Source: JACZUI01 sp965216725
Lineage (GTDB): Bacteria > Actinomycetota > Acidimicrobiia > Spongiisociales > ZC4RG35
Length of the DNA: 64,000 nt
Direction of reading: 5' to 3'
NCBI GenBank assembly: GCA_965216725.1
Contig: CBDCGI010000007.1
Span: 62,001 to 126,000 of the forward strand
The translations under genes and the position numbers were made by a program. This document shows positions 25,467 to 33,485 of the stretch, piece by piece. The notes under the pieces were generated by a model. That model did not search any database and was not told the origin of the DNA. It saw only the letters and a program-made list of their open reading frames with translations. Positions within the stretch are counted from its first letter, which is position 1. Each line of letters opens with the position of its first letter.

Positions 25467-26876
25467 CTACTGCACGATCCAGGCCGTGACCATCCCGAAC
25501 ATGCCCTCATGGCTCTCGACGTGGGTCAGGATGTGGCAGTGCCATACCCAGACCCCGGGATCGGCTAGCTGGATCAACACCGAATACCGCTCTCCCGGTG
25601 CCACATTCACAGTGTCCGACCAGTACGGGGACTCGAGGGGTATGCCATCTTTGGCAAACACCAGCTGCGGGAATTGGTGCTGATGCATCGGATGAATCTG
25701 CAGACCCTCGTTGTAGTAGTGGATGACAACCCAGTCGCCGACGTTGCCCACGTACGGCTCGGTCGCAGGGAACGACTTTCCGTTGAGACTCAAGCCAATC
25801 ACACCGGCATCGTTGAGCACCATGGGTATCTCCTGCGCCGGCACCAGATCCTCGGGTATCTCGACGCCTGAGATCGTCTGTCCGAACGGAAGGGGAGTGT
25901 CACCGATGATGAACACGCCGAACATCCCGTTGGGCACCTGCATTTGAGCGTGATGGTGGGCGTGGTACATCCCGATGGCAGGTTTGGTGGTGGTGAACTC
26001 GTAGACGAAGGTCTCGCCGGAACGAATCAGTTCTTGGGTCAGCGGAGCGACACCGTCCATGTTGTTGGGAGTGGCGATGCCATGCCAGTGCACGTCGGTG
26101 CCCATTGGCAGCTGATTGTCGACAATCACCCGCACGTTGTCGCCAACATCGACCCGAATCACCGGCCCGGGAACCATGCCGTTGTAGGTCCATGCGTCCA
26201 CGAACTTGCCTGGCTCAACCTCCCATTTGGTGATCTCGGCGGTGATCTCAAACTCTTTGGTCCCGTCGGCGAGGATCGTCGGCTCCAGCGGGATGTTGCC
26301 GCGACCTTCGGTCTCTGCGGGGAACTCGAGCATTGACTCGCTCATGACGCGGTCGAGCTCTTCCCAGTCGATTTCCTCTTCATCGGGCTCAACAGGTGAC
26401 CCGTCGGGCCCTTCGCCAGTGACGGTGAGCGTGGCCTCCATGCCGGCGTCGCGGTGACCAGCGATGTCACAGAAGATCACGTAGTTGCCCGGCGCCAGAT
26501 CACCTGCGTTGATCATCCCGACCTCGCCGTTGAGGAGGTCGGGAGTCCTCTCCCCAGTTTCCTCGATGACGGCGTTGTGGATGACGGCGCCGTCGTTGGT
26601 TGCTTCGAACACCGTCGGGCCCGCGGGAATCTCCAGATCGCCGGTGATGGCGAACTCGGTGAGGCTCAGCTCGGCGGTTTGCGGCGGCGGGGCAGTCCCC
26701 CCCTCTGGGGTGGTGGGGGCGGTAACCCCTCCGGAATCGGTCCCCTCAGCCGGTGTACGGAAGGCGACTACCGCAGCGAGGATCAACGCGGCGATGCCGA
26801 TCACGCCAACGAGGACGATGATCTTGTCGATTCCTCCCGAATTGTCAGGTTTTGATTGGTCGTATCTGGGTGTCAT
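25467..26876 (-). CDS. Membrane-anchored multicopper oxidase with an extra N-terminal cupredoxin domain
   Basis: The 469-residue protein has an N-terminal anchor (about 18-40), a Pro/Thr linker, a cupredoxin domain (about 66-153) with a full type-1 copper set (His100, Cys136, His141, Met146), and then a two-domain multicopper oxidase. Copper motifs: HWHG (263-266), HAHHH (305-309), HPMHQH (395-400) and HCHILTHVESHEGM (446-459). The extra cupredoxin could pass electrons into the oxidase core. Laccase-like oxidase or nitrite-reductase-like roles are both possible. It diverges from the CBS-domain gene across the DosR-box-like control region. Confidence 0.88.
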   Translation of the reverse strand: MTPRYDQSKPDNSGGIDKIIVLVGVIGIAALILAAVVAFRTPAEGTDSGGVTAPTTPEGGTAPPPQTAELSLTEFAITGDLEIPAGPTVFEATNDGAVIHNAVIEETGERTPDLLNGEVGMINAGDLAPGNYVIFCDIAGHRDAGMEATLTVTGEGPDGSPVEPDEEEIDWEELDRVMSESMLEFPAETEGRGNIPLEPTILADGTKEFEITAEITKWEVEPGKFVDAWTYNGMVPGPVIRVDVGDNVRVIVDNQLPMGTDVHWHGIATPNNMDGVAPLTQELIRSGETFVYEFTTTKPAIGMYHAHHHAQMQVPNGMFGVFIIGDTPLPFGQTISGVEIPEDLVPAQEIPMVLNDAGVIGLSLNGKSFPATEPYVGNVGDWVVIHYYNEGLQIHPMHQHQFPQLVFAKDGIPLESPYWSDTVNVAPGERYSVLIQLADPGVWVWHCHILTHVESHEGMFGMVTAWIVQ

Positions 26877-26911
26877 CGCTGGGCAAGGTAGCGGGTATTC
26901 GCCTCGTGAGG

Positions 26912-26931
26912 TTAGGGACCTTCGGCCCTAC
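26912..26931. promoter_or_regulatory. DosR/DevR-box-like sequence
   Basis: TTAGGGACCTTCGGCCCTAC matches the layout of the mycobacterial DosR consensus (GGGAC, short spacer, GTCCC-like half, flanked by TT/AA-like ends): both GGGAC and its partner CCC half-site are present, with one change in the second half. It lies 36 nt upstream of the multicopper-oxidase start and 111 nt upstream of the CBS gene start, and 2.6 kb from a DevR-like regulator. Binding is inferred. Confidence 0.6.
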
Positions 26932-26941
26932 CACGTAGGAC

Positions 26942-26956
26942 CGCCTCTCAGAGGCG
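26942..26956. promoter_or_regulatory. Perfect 7-bp dyad in the multicopper-oxidase/CBS spacer
   Basis: CGCCTCT and AGAGGCG arms with one central base. It lies between the DosR-box-like site and the larger palindrome, in the same divergent control region. Operator or RNA stem cannot be told apart. Confidence 0.45.
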
Positions 26957-26957
26957 C

Positions 26958-26985
26958 CAGAGGTCCCATGATCATGGGACTTCTG
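26958..26985. promoter_or_regulatory. 28-nt palindrome with perfect 18-bp core
   Basis: The core GTCCCATGATCATGGGAC (26963-26980) is a perfect palindrome; it extends to 28 nt with one mismatched pair. It contains GTCCC and GGGAC half-sites in the reverse order to the DosR box. It ends 56 nt before the CBS-gene ATG, a likely position for an activator or repressor site. Confidence 0.6.
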
Positions 26986-27041
26986 CCGGTGCCCTCGCTC
27001 GGTTCTGGGCCTTCATGATGACTGCAACGAGAGGAGTGCGA

Positions 27042-27422
27042 ATGCTTGTCAGAGAACTGGTCGGAGGCGAAGTGGTCGCAGTCGGACCGCAGACCTCGAT
27101 CGACGAGGCAGCCAAGGTCATGCGATCCAACGAGGTGAGCGCCCTCGCCGTGGAACTCGACCATCAGCTCCTCGGCATTCTCACCGAGCGGGACCTGGTC
27201 AAAGCCCTCGCTGAGGGGGCCGATCTGGGAACCGCGACCGCGGAAGAGTGGATGACGGAGTATCCCGACACGTTCGGCCCCGAGATGGGAGTCAGCGACG
27301 CCGCCGAGTGGATGATGGCCACTGGCTATCGCCACCTGCCCATCGTCGATGACGGAAGGACTATCGGGATGGTCTCGATCAAGGACGTTCTGTGGGCGAT
27401 GACGGCGCCGGACGGGGGATAG
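27042..27422 (+). CDS. Two-CBS-domain protein (Hrp1-like)
   Basis: A 126-residue protein made of two CBS motifs (about 8-60 and 66-122): VGPQTSIDEAAKVMRSNEVSALAVELDHQLLGILTERDLVKAL, then GVSDAAEWMMATGYRHLPIVDDGRTIGMVSIKDVL. ATG 27042 is chosen because GAGGAG lies 5 nt upstream; the ATGs at 27015 and 27018 have no such site. Stand-alone CBS pairs bind adenine nucleotides; one, Hrp1, belongs to the mycobacterial DosR regulon. First gene of a three-gene run beside a DevR/DevS-like pair. Confidence 0.88.
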   Translation: MLVRELVGGEVVAVGPQTSIDEAAKVMRSNEVSALAVELDHQLLGILTERDLVKALAEGADLGTATAEEWMTEYPDTFGPEMGVSDAAEWMMATGYRHLPIVDDGRTIGMVSIKDVLWAMTAPDGG

Positions 27423-27425
27423 ACC

Positions 27426-27887
27426 GTGGAAGCTCTCACCACCGAAGAGGCCTACGCCTTCATGCAGAAGGCACTCGTGGCCCACATCGGAGTAATCGCC
27501 GACGGAGCGCCCTACGTGACTCCGATGTCGTTTGTCCTCGAGGAGAACCGGATTCTGTTTCGCACCAAGCCGGGCCAGCGTTTCGAAGCACTGGTGGCTA
27601 ATCCAAGGGTCTGCATCGAGGCGTCCCGATACGACGAGGAAAGCGGCGACTGGGTCAGTGTGATTGTGAGCGGGGACGCGGCGGTCGTCGAAGACGACGA
27701 GACCCGCCAGCTCACCGTCCAGCTCCTGCTGCGCAAATACGAGGATGTGCTCGGCTCGCCCCTCTCCCGAGGAGGCCTGCAACCGATGGCGGGCTTTCCC
27801 CATGTGGTCCAGGTCGACATCGAGGAGATCAGCGGGCTCAGCTCGGGCCGTGGTGTAGGGGCCCGAACCCGACCGGGGCGGCTCTAG
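27426..27887 (+). CDS. PNPOx-fold flavin-binding protein (pyridoxamine 5'-phosphate oxidase family)
   Basis: The 153-residue protein has the split-barrel pattern LVAHIGVIADGAPYVTPMSFVLEENRILFRTKPGQRFEALVANPRVCIEAS (about 17-67), followed by VSVIVSGDAAVVEDDE. Such small proteins bind FMN, F420 or heme. GTG 27426 is 3 nt after the CBS stop, so the two are co-transcribed. Members of this family also occur among DosR-controlled genes in mycobacteria. Confidence 0.82.
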   Translation: MEALTTEEAYAFMQKALVAHIGVIADGAPYVTPMSFVLEENRILFRTKPGQRFEALVANPRVCIEASRYDEESGDWVSVIVSGDAAVVEDDETRQLTVQLLLRKYEDVLGSPLSRGGLQPMAGFPHVVQVDIEEISGLSSGRGVGARTRPGRL

Positions 27888-27890
27888 ACC

Positions 27891-28349
27891 TTGTTCGTCG
27901 CTCACGAAACCACACTCCCCCTGGACCTGGGGACGGTGGAGCACCTGATCGCCCAGCTCCGTGACGGCACTTTGCCCCCGTCTGACGCAGGCTTCATAGA
28001 GGACGACAGACTCCGGGCTCGGGTCAGCCCGTGGGCCGACGGGGTCGCCAAGACCGTGGACCTCGACATCGGCACCGCCGAAATCCATCGGTCGGGCCTC
28101 GTGTTCCCCCTCAGTTGGAAGGCGGTGGGATCCGGCGGTTTGCTTCCCGCACTCGACGGTGAACTCCGACTCGCCAACAGAGGACGCGACGAAACCCTTC
28201 TCGTATTCCAGGGGACTTATCAGCCTCCACTCGGGCCGTTGGGCAAGGCCGTCGACCGCGTAGCCCTAGGCCGGCTGGCCGAAGCCACAGTCAGGAATTA
28301 TGTGGCCGCGTTGTCAAAGGCAGTGGCCGAGGTCAAGTCGCCGGGCTGA
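27891..28349 (+). CDS. SRPBCC-like protein of unknown ligand
   Basis: A 152-residue protein. The C-terminal part (ETLLVFQGTYQPPLGPLGKAVDRVALGRLAEATVRNYVAALSKAV) has the strand plus long amphipathic helix found at the end of START/SRPBCC folds; the N-terminal part is less telling. TTG start 3 nt after the PNPOx-like stop, without a strong ribosome-binding site, suggests coupling. It is the last gene of the CBS-PNPOx run and overlaps the convergent kinase gene by 17 bp. Confidence 0.6.
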   Translation: MFVAHETTLPLDLGTVEHLIAQLRDGTLPPSDAGFIEDDRLRARVSPWADGVAKTVDLDIGTAEIHRSGLVFPLSWKAVGSGGLLPALDGELRLANRGRDETLLVFQGTYQPPLGPLGKAVDRVALGRLAEATVRNYVAALSKAVAEVKSPG

Positions 28350-29451
28350 CGAACCTGATCTCCACCTTGGTGCCTGAGCCGGGCGCGCTCTCCAAGGAGT
28401 ACTGGGCGCCCAATCTCGAAGCCCGGGTCTGCATGTTCAGAAGGCCGTGGCCTCTCGTGGAGCTGGCAATGTCGAACCCACTTCCATCGTCTTCGACTAT
28501 CACCGCCCACTCTTTCACCGACGACTCCACCCTGATAGTCACCGCCTCGGCGCCGGAGTGACGCAGTGCGTTGGACAGGGCCTCGGTGACGAGCATCTCG
28601 ATCTCGCCGCTGACAGCTGGGTCCGGATCATCGACCAGGTCGAGATGGAGCGTCACATCAGCCGCGTAGACCCCGCCCATTCTGGAAGCAATCTCGTGAA
28701 GGTTCTCGTCGAGTCGCGAGGGAGCGGATGCCGGTGACTTGAGCCGGAACACATAGTTTCGGAGCGATTCGACTGCGCCGTCGAGCCGGTCCACCGCCTG
28801 ATCCAGTGTCTCCGCCGATTTGTGATCGGGCATCACGCCGGCCAGCGCTTGGAGTGAGAGCCCCACAGAGAAGAGGTCCTGGATCACCGAGTCGTGAAGG
28901 TCGCGGGCAATCCGCTCCCGATCCTCGACCACGGCGACGCGTCGCAGCCGGTTTTGAAGCCGGGCCGTGGACACCGCAGACCCTGCGATACGGCTCAGCG
29001 CCTCGACCAGGACGGCGTCGGCGTCGGTGAAGCCGCCTTCCTTGTCGGTGAGGTACAAATTGCCGAAGGCGCGGTTTCCGGCAACTACCGGGACGCCGAG
29101 AAACGCCTTCATCGAGGGGTGGTGCTCCGGAAATCCGTAAGAGTCGGGATGACGGCCGATGTCGTCCACCCTGATCGTTCGGCGTTCCCGTATGACCGTG
29201 CCCAGCACTCCCCTGCCTCGTGGGAGCGAACCGATTTGGGAGGCCTTTTTCTCGCTGATGCCGTCGTAGACGAAGTCGGAGAGGACTCCGTGCTCACCGA
29301 GGACACCGAGCGCCGCATACCGGGCTCCCGTGGCAGACCTGGCCTCCCTGACCAGCCTGCGGAGGACGGTCTCCAGCTCGGTTTCCCCGACGACCCCCGA
29401 CGCGGCTTCGATGAGTTCGGGAAGGCGGTCGAAAGTGGGGTCTCCAGACAT
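28333..29451 (-). CDS. GAF-domain sensor histidine kinase, DevS/DosT-like
   Basis: The 372-residue protein has one GAF domain (about 20-165), a HisKA_3 dimer domain with phospho-acceptor His186 (RIARDLHDSVIQDLFS) and an HATPase domain (EALSNALRHSGA, DDGSGF, GHGLLNMQTRA). The GAF segment HPDSYGFPEHHPSMKAFLGVPV...FGNLYLTDKEGGFTDADAVLVEAL closely follows the DevS/DosT GAF-A wording as I remember it; His110/His111 fall about where the heme-ligating His of those sensors sits (inference). DevS and DosT have two GAF domains; this one has a single one. It diverges from the cognate regulator with only 35 nt between. Confidence 0.88.
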   Translation of the reverse strand: MSGDPTFDRLPELIEAASGVVGETELETVLRRLVREARSATGARYAALGVLGEHGVLSDFVYDGISEKKASQIGSLPRGRGVLGTVIRERRTIRVDDIGRHPDSYGFPEHHPSMKAFLGVPVVAGNRAFGNLYLTDKEGGFTDADAVLVEALSRIAGSAVSTARLQNRLRRVAVVEDRERIARDLHDSVIQDLFSVGLSLQALAGVMPDHKSAETLDQAVDRLDGAVESLRNYVFRLKSPASAPSRLDENLHEIASRMGGVYAADVTLHLDLVDDPDPAVSGEIEMLVTEALSNALRHSGAEAVTIRVESSVKEWAVIVEDDGSGFDIASSTRGHGLLNMQTRASRLGAQYSLESAPGSGTKVEIRFVSPAT

Positions 29452-29486
29452 GCCGCAATGACCCTAACCGCCACTACCGTGGCCCA

Positions 29487-30167
29487 ATGAGCGTCTTGAA
29501 AGTCCTGCTTGTCGACGACCACGAGGTCGTGCGCACCGGAATCAAGTCGCTGTTGGACGCCCAAGAGGACATGAAAGTCGTCGGCGAGGCAAGCAGTGCC
29601 GAAGAGGGGATACGTCGCGTTGGTTACGACGAACCCGACTTGGTGGTGCTCGATGTCCGACTCCCCGATCGCAGTGGCGTCGAGGCCTGCCGCGACATCA
29701 GGGAGCGCTTTCCGGAGGTGAAGGTCCTGATGCTTACATCATTTGCCGACGAGGAGGCTTTGATGTCGGCGATCCTCGCTGGAGCATCCGGCTATGTGCT
29801 CAAACGGGTGAAGGGAACCGACCTAGTCGAGGACATCCGGAGAGTCGGGAGCGGCGAGTCGTTGCTCGACCCGGAGATGACGGAGTCGCTGTTCAACCGG
29901 ATCCGAAGCGGGCCCAAAGATGATCCGCTTCTCTCCAGACTCACCAATCAGGAACGGGCCATCGTCCAGCTGATCGCCAGCGGACTGACCAACAAGCAGA
30001 TCGCGGAAGAGATGTTCCTGGCGGAGAAGACGGTTAAGAACTACGTCTCCAATCTCCTCACCAAGATGGGAATGAGCCGACGAAGCGAAGCCGCCGCCTA
30101 CGTGGCCAGGATCGAAGCCGAGAAGGGCGGGGACACTCCCGAAGCTTGGCCCGACGACCCGATCTGA
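29487..30167 (+). CDS. NarL/LuxR-type response regulator, DevR/DosR-like
   Basis: The 226-residue protein has a receiver domain (3-120) with Asp10/Asp11, phospho-acceptor Asp56 (VVLDVRLPD), Thr/Ser at LMLTSF and Lys105 in SGYVLKRVKG, and a LuxR-type helix-turn-helix (LTNQERAIVQLIASGLTNKQIAEEMFLAEKTVKNYVSNLLTKMGM, about 152-197). DPLLSRLTNQER and FLAEKTVKNYVS follow the DevR/DosR wording. With the adjacent kinase it should respond to O2, NO or redox state and act on the site at 26912. Confidence 0.9.
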   Translation: MSVLKVLLVDDHEVVRTGIKSLLDAQEDMKVVGEASSAEEGIRRVGYDEPDLVVLDVRLPDRSGVEACRDIRERFPEVKVLMLTSFADEEALMSAILAGASGYVLKRVKGTDLVEDIRRVGSGESLLDPEMTESLFNRIRSGPKDDPLLSRLTNQERAIVQLIASGLTNKQIAEEMFLAEKTVKNYVSNLLTKMGMSRRSEAAAYVARIEAEKGGDTPEAWPDDPI

Positions 30168-30203
30168 CCTGGTCTCGTAGCTTCCTCGCTGCCACCGACG
30201 CGC

Positions 30204-31229
30204 TCAAACCCCCAAGTTCTGGCGAAGCTTCGCCAACTCTCCTTGCCATGACACTTGGACCAGGACAGGCCGGAACCCCATCGCCACGTTGATGTTGAGC
30301 ATCGGCTCGTTGGATCCGGCATTCCACGTGTCCATCCTTTCGATGAGCGGATAGTGGTCGAGCACGTGCAGTGTCATGGATGCCTTGATCCAGCGCCCAA
30401 GGCCTTTGTTGCGGTGGTCGGAGTGGACACCGGTGTTCCAGATGAAGCTCTGCTCAGGCCAGAGTGAGGCGACGTTGAGATTGGTGAAACCAACGAATTC
30501 GCCGGTCTCCCGGTGCCGGGCGACGTAATTCAGAAGCTTGTCGCCGCGTTCGGTCAGGACCCGCTCCAATTCACGCCAGTTCTCAGGCGTCGTCTTCTCC
30601 TCCTCGTGAACGTAGTCCTCGAAAGGAGCGTCGTTCATGACATCGTTCACGACACAGATCGCTTCTAGATGCTCCTCGGGCACCGGGGTCTCCATGAACA
30701 ACAGCTCATAGTCGCCAGCCCTTTCGGCGGCTTTTGCCACCCACGATTCCATGAGGGAACGGTCGACATCGCCGGGCCGGAGACGGCTGCGCTTCATCCG
30801 GAGCACGTCCCGAGTACCGCCACGTTTCGCCAACTCCGAGAGCGGTGATCCTTCGGGCATGCGGAAACTGATCCGTGTCCTCCCGTTGTCGCCAAGCCAG
30901 TCGAACAATGCTGCCGCCAGTTTCCGACCCTGCCCGGTGCCCCGGACCTCCGGCACGAGATACACCCACGCTTCTGAGTTCTCCAGGTTGTGCACCATGT
31001 CCAACTCGGTGCCGGCAGTGCCCAAGAGTTGGTCTCCGTCTCGGAGCACCCATCGTTTCGCCTGCCAGTTCTTGGACACGATTCTCCACTCAGCTGCGTA
31101 CCACTCGAAGGGAACCGGAGGATCATTGGGCATAAACACCCGGTCGATCGCACTCTCCAGCTCGTAGTAGGCGCGGAGGGAGTTCTCGTCGGCGGTGGAG
31201 AGGTCGATGGGCTCCACGACGGCGCTCAT
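30204..31229 (-). CDS. Two-domain GNAT acetyltransferase (second of a tandem pair)
   Basis: The 341-residue protein has two GNAT folds: residues about 15-165 (YLVPEVRGTGQGRKLAAALFDWL as acetyl-CoA loop) and 170-341 (TGVHSDHRNKGLGRWIKASMTLHVLDHYP, then WNAGSNEPMLNINVAMGF). ATG 31229 overlaps the stop of the upstream paralogue (ATGA). Tandem GNAT proteins of this kind include mycothiol synthase, but both copies here share more with each other than with that enzyme; the target is unknown. Confidence 0.8.
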   Translation of the reverse strand: MSAVVEPIDLSTADENSLRAYYELESAIDRVFMPNDPPVPFEWYAAEWRIVSKNWQAKRWVLRDGDQLLGTAGTELDMVHNLENSEAWVYLVPEVRGTGQGRKLAAALFDWLGDNGRTRISFRMPEGSPLSELAKRGGTRDVLRMKRSRLRPGDVDRSLMESWVAKAAERAGDYELLFMETPVPEEHLEAICVVNDVMNDAPFEDYVHEEEKTTPENWRELERVLTERGDKLLNYVARHRETGEFVGFTNLNVASLWPEQSFIWNTGVHSDHRNKGLGRWIKASMTLHVLDHYPLIERMDTWNAGSNEPMLNINVAMGFRPVLVQVSWQGELAKLRQNLGV

Positions 31230-32254
31230 GACCCCTGCGCCCAGTCTCGGACCAGATCCAAGGGGCCCTGATAGACCTCCCAGCCCATCAGGGTCTTGAA
31301 ACCCATGGCGTAGTTGATGTTCAACATGGGCTCGTTTGACCCTGCGTTGTCGGTATCGATCCACTCCACGTCGGGGAATCTCTCGGTGAACTCGAGGATC
31401 ATGGCGGCCTTGATCCATCGCCCGAGACCCTTGTTGCGGTGCTTGGGATCGACTCCCGTGTCGTGCTGGTGTGCCTCGTGGGGTTGGTTGGACCGGTAGA
31501 CAACGTTGGTGTAGCCGGCGTAGTCGCCGGTCGGCTTGTGGATGGCAATGTAGGTCAACAGGGTTTCTCCGGCATCGACGAAGGCTTGCTCCCGCTTCTG
31601 CCACTCGTCTTTGGTCATGACGAAGGGCTCCATCTCGAGGTCTTCCATCGGAGCGGTGTTCATGATCTGAGTCAGGTCGGCGAATTTCCCGGCAACGTCG
31701 TCGGGCATGGGACTCTCGTAGAGAACGATCTCGTATTCGCTTGCACGCTCAGAAGCGCGTTGAATCCAGTCTCTCATCAGGTCTCGATCGACATCTTCGA
31801 CACGGAGACGGCTCATCCTCGTCTTCATCACCGACTTGAGGCCGATCGCTTGGATCAGGCTCGTGGCGGGATGCCCTTCTGCGATGTCGGTGACGACGAC
31901 ACTGCGGCTCTCGGCTTCAGCCGCCTCGATGATCTTCTGGGCGAGAAGTTTGGCGTATCCCTTACCTCTGGCTTCGGGCCGGACGTAGACCAGGGCGAAG
32001 ACGTTGTTGTCGGGACGCCCAAAGTCGATCCACGCTCCGGCCAGGGCGACCGGTTTGCCGTCTTCGACGCCAAGCCATTTCGGCTGCAGTCGATTGGGGC
32101 GGTGACGACGGAATTCGACAAGCCTCTGGGCCCACGGCATCGGAGGATCGTCTGGCCGGTATTCCGCGTCGAACAGGCACCAGATCTCATGCAACTTGGC
32201 GAGATCTTCTTCAGGCGCGGTGTATTGGTCGATAGGCTGGATGCGAAAAGACAC
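31226..32254 (-). CDS. Two-domain GNAT acetyltransferase (first of a tandem pair)
   Basis: A 342-residue protein built like its downstream neighbour: FALVYVRPEARGKGYAKLLAQKIIEAAE in the N-terminal GNAT fold, HDTGVDPKHRNKGLGRWIKAAMILEFTERFPDVEWIDTDNAGSNEPMLNINYAMGFKTL in the C-terminal one. The shared blocks (RNKGLGRWIKA, NAGSNEPMLNIN, AMGF) show a local gene duplication. GTG start. It probably acetylates a small molecule such as an antibiotic or amine, without firm evidence. Confidence 0.8.
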   Translation of the reverse strand: MSFRIQPIDQYTAPEEDLAKLHEIWCLFDAEYRPDDPPMPWAQRLVEFRRHRPNRLQPKWLGVEDGKPVALAGAWIDFGRPDNNVFALVYVRPEARGKGYAKLLAQKIIEAAEAESRSVVVTDIAEGHPATSLIQAIGLKSVMKTRMSRLRVEDVDRDLMRDWIQRASERASEYEIVLYESPMPDDVAGKFADLTQIMNTAPMEDLEMEPFVMTKDEWQKREQAFVDAGETLLTYIAIHKPTGDYAGYTNVVYRSNQPHEAHQHDTGVDPKHRNKGLGRWIKAAMILEFTERFPDVEWIDTDNAGSNEPMLNINYAMGFKTLMGWEVYQGPLDLVRDWAQGS

Positions 32255-32347
32255 GAAACAGCAGGCTAGGACTGAATTGATCTGGAATGCGGTGGATTTA
32301 CGGGGACGGTCAGGGGCTCATGCGGCTTGCGCCACACGACGGATCGG

Positions 32348-33385
32348 TCAAGGAGGATCGGTGCCGGATGGTCGGATGAAACGCACCCTTCCAGGTCCCA
32401 TTCGATCGTCCACCTGGTAGCCCCGCCCGTGGATCACCACATGATGGTGAAACCAGCAAAGAGTGACCAGATTGTCGGCATCGGTGGGACCACCTTGGGA
32501 CCAGGGGATCTTGTGATGAGGCTGAAGTCGGTATCGACTGGTGCAGCCATCGGCCACACAGCCTCCGTCTCGATGGAGTACGAACCGGCGCAGCTTGCCC
32601 GGTATCACTCGTGAACGTCTACCCAGGCTGAGTGGTTGACCGTTTCCTTTCGCGATCAGCTCGAGAGAACCGGCGCAGGCCACCTTGTCTAGGACCTCCG
32701 TGCCCACCTTCGTGCCTCCCGAAACCTCAACGGCGCCCCCATCGACGAAAACGGTGATCAACGGGGCATCTGCTGATCCGGGTCGGGCGTCTTCGCACAC
32801 CTTGGTGAGAGCGACAGCTTTGCGGTATCCGACGCCTTGGGTGTCATCGAACTCAGGAAGAAGGTCTGCTTCTTCAGTGAGGACCTTGTTGACCACGGCT
32901 CCGCCGTACCCGTCGAGGAAGCCCCAGACCTGCCAACCGGACTCGTCGAGGTTCGGTTGTAGTTGGAGATGCTGCGATTTGTGGGCGTCGTGATCGTCGG
33001 CCCTGGTCATCTGCCGGTGTCTGGCGGCAACCCTTCTCAGGCCGTTGATGTCGAGACCACGGAGCTGCGGCGTCTGAAGTTCGACTGGGATCCGGGAGGC
33101 CGCCTCAGCTCTGTCGAAAGTGATATCGCCCTTGGCGAGAGCCTGAGACAGCTCCGCAGAGTCTTCCAAGCGTCGTGCCGTTGCGGCGAGCTTGCGAGCG
33201 CGCTCCGACGAGATGTCGAGCCTGCCGGCGAGCCACTCCCTCATAGAACGCGAACCGTCGGCTGACGGCAGCTGCATGGCGTCGGCCAGCCGAATCCACG
33301 CGATCTGTCGGGCACGGGCCCGAGCGATGGCGGCCTCTTCTTCTCGAATGGCCGACTCCACCTGATCCGGTGTGATTCCTTCCAT
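32348..33385 (-). CDS. DUF222 (13E12-repeat-type) HNH endonuclease-like protein
   Basis: The 345-residue protein has the helical DUF222 part (about 20-220; SMREWLAGRLDISSERARKLAATAR, ITFDRAEAASRIP) and a C-terminal HNH nuclease motif (CTSRYRLQPHHKIPWSQGGPTDADNLVTLCWFHHHVVH) with Cys and His metal ligands present. The family is very common and often multi-copy in actinobacteria; a mobile-element link has been suggested, but no inverted or target repeats are visible here. Confidence 0.88.
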   Translation of the reverse strand: MEGITPDQVESAIREEEAAIARARARQIAWIRLADAMQLPSADGSRSMREWLAGRLDISSERARKLAATARRLEDSAELSQALAKGDITFDRAEAASRIPVELQTPQLRGLDINGLRRVAARHRQMTRADDHDAHKSQHLQLQPNLDESGWQVWGFLDGYGGAVVNKVLTEEADLLPEFDDTQGVGYRKAVALTKVCEDARPGSADAPLITVFVDGGAVEVSGGTKVGTEVLDKVACAGSLELIAKGNGQPLSLGRRSRVIPGKLRRFVLHRDGGCVADGCTSRYRLQPHHKIPWSQGGPTDADNLVTLCWFHHHVVIHGRGYQVDDRMGPGRVRFIRPSGTDPP

Positions 33386-33485
33386 GACCCGACCGTACGG
33401 ATCGGGTGTGACAGAAATCCCCCTGGCCGATCAGATTGCCGAGGTTTTTCCTGAGTTTTTTTGTTTGGGTGGGAGCTTCAGCCGG

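Noticed and set aside
32348..33385. DUF222-HNH gene as part of a mobile intron or insertion element
   Set aside because: No flanking repeats, no interrupted gene, no splice-type or reverse-transcriptase features seen.
33440..33475. T-rich stretch (TTTTTCC...GAGTTTTTTTG) as an intrinsic terminator
   Set aside because: No stem of useful length directly before the T-run on either strand.
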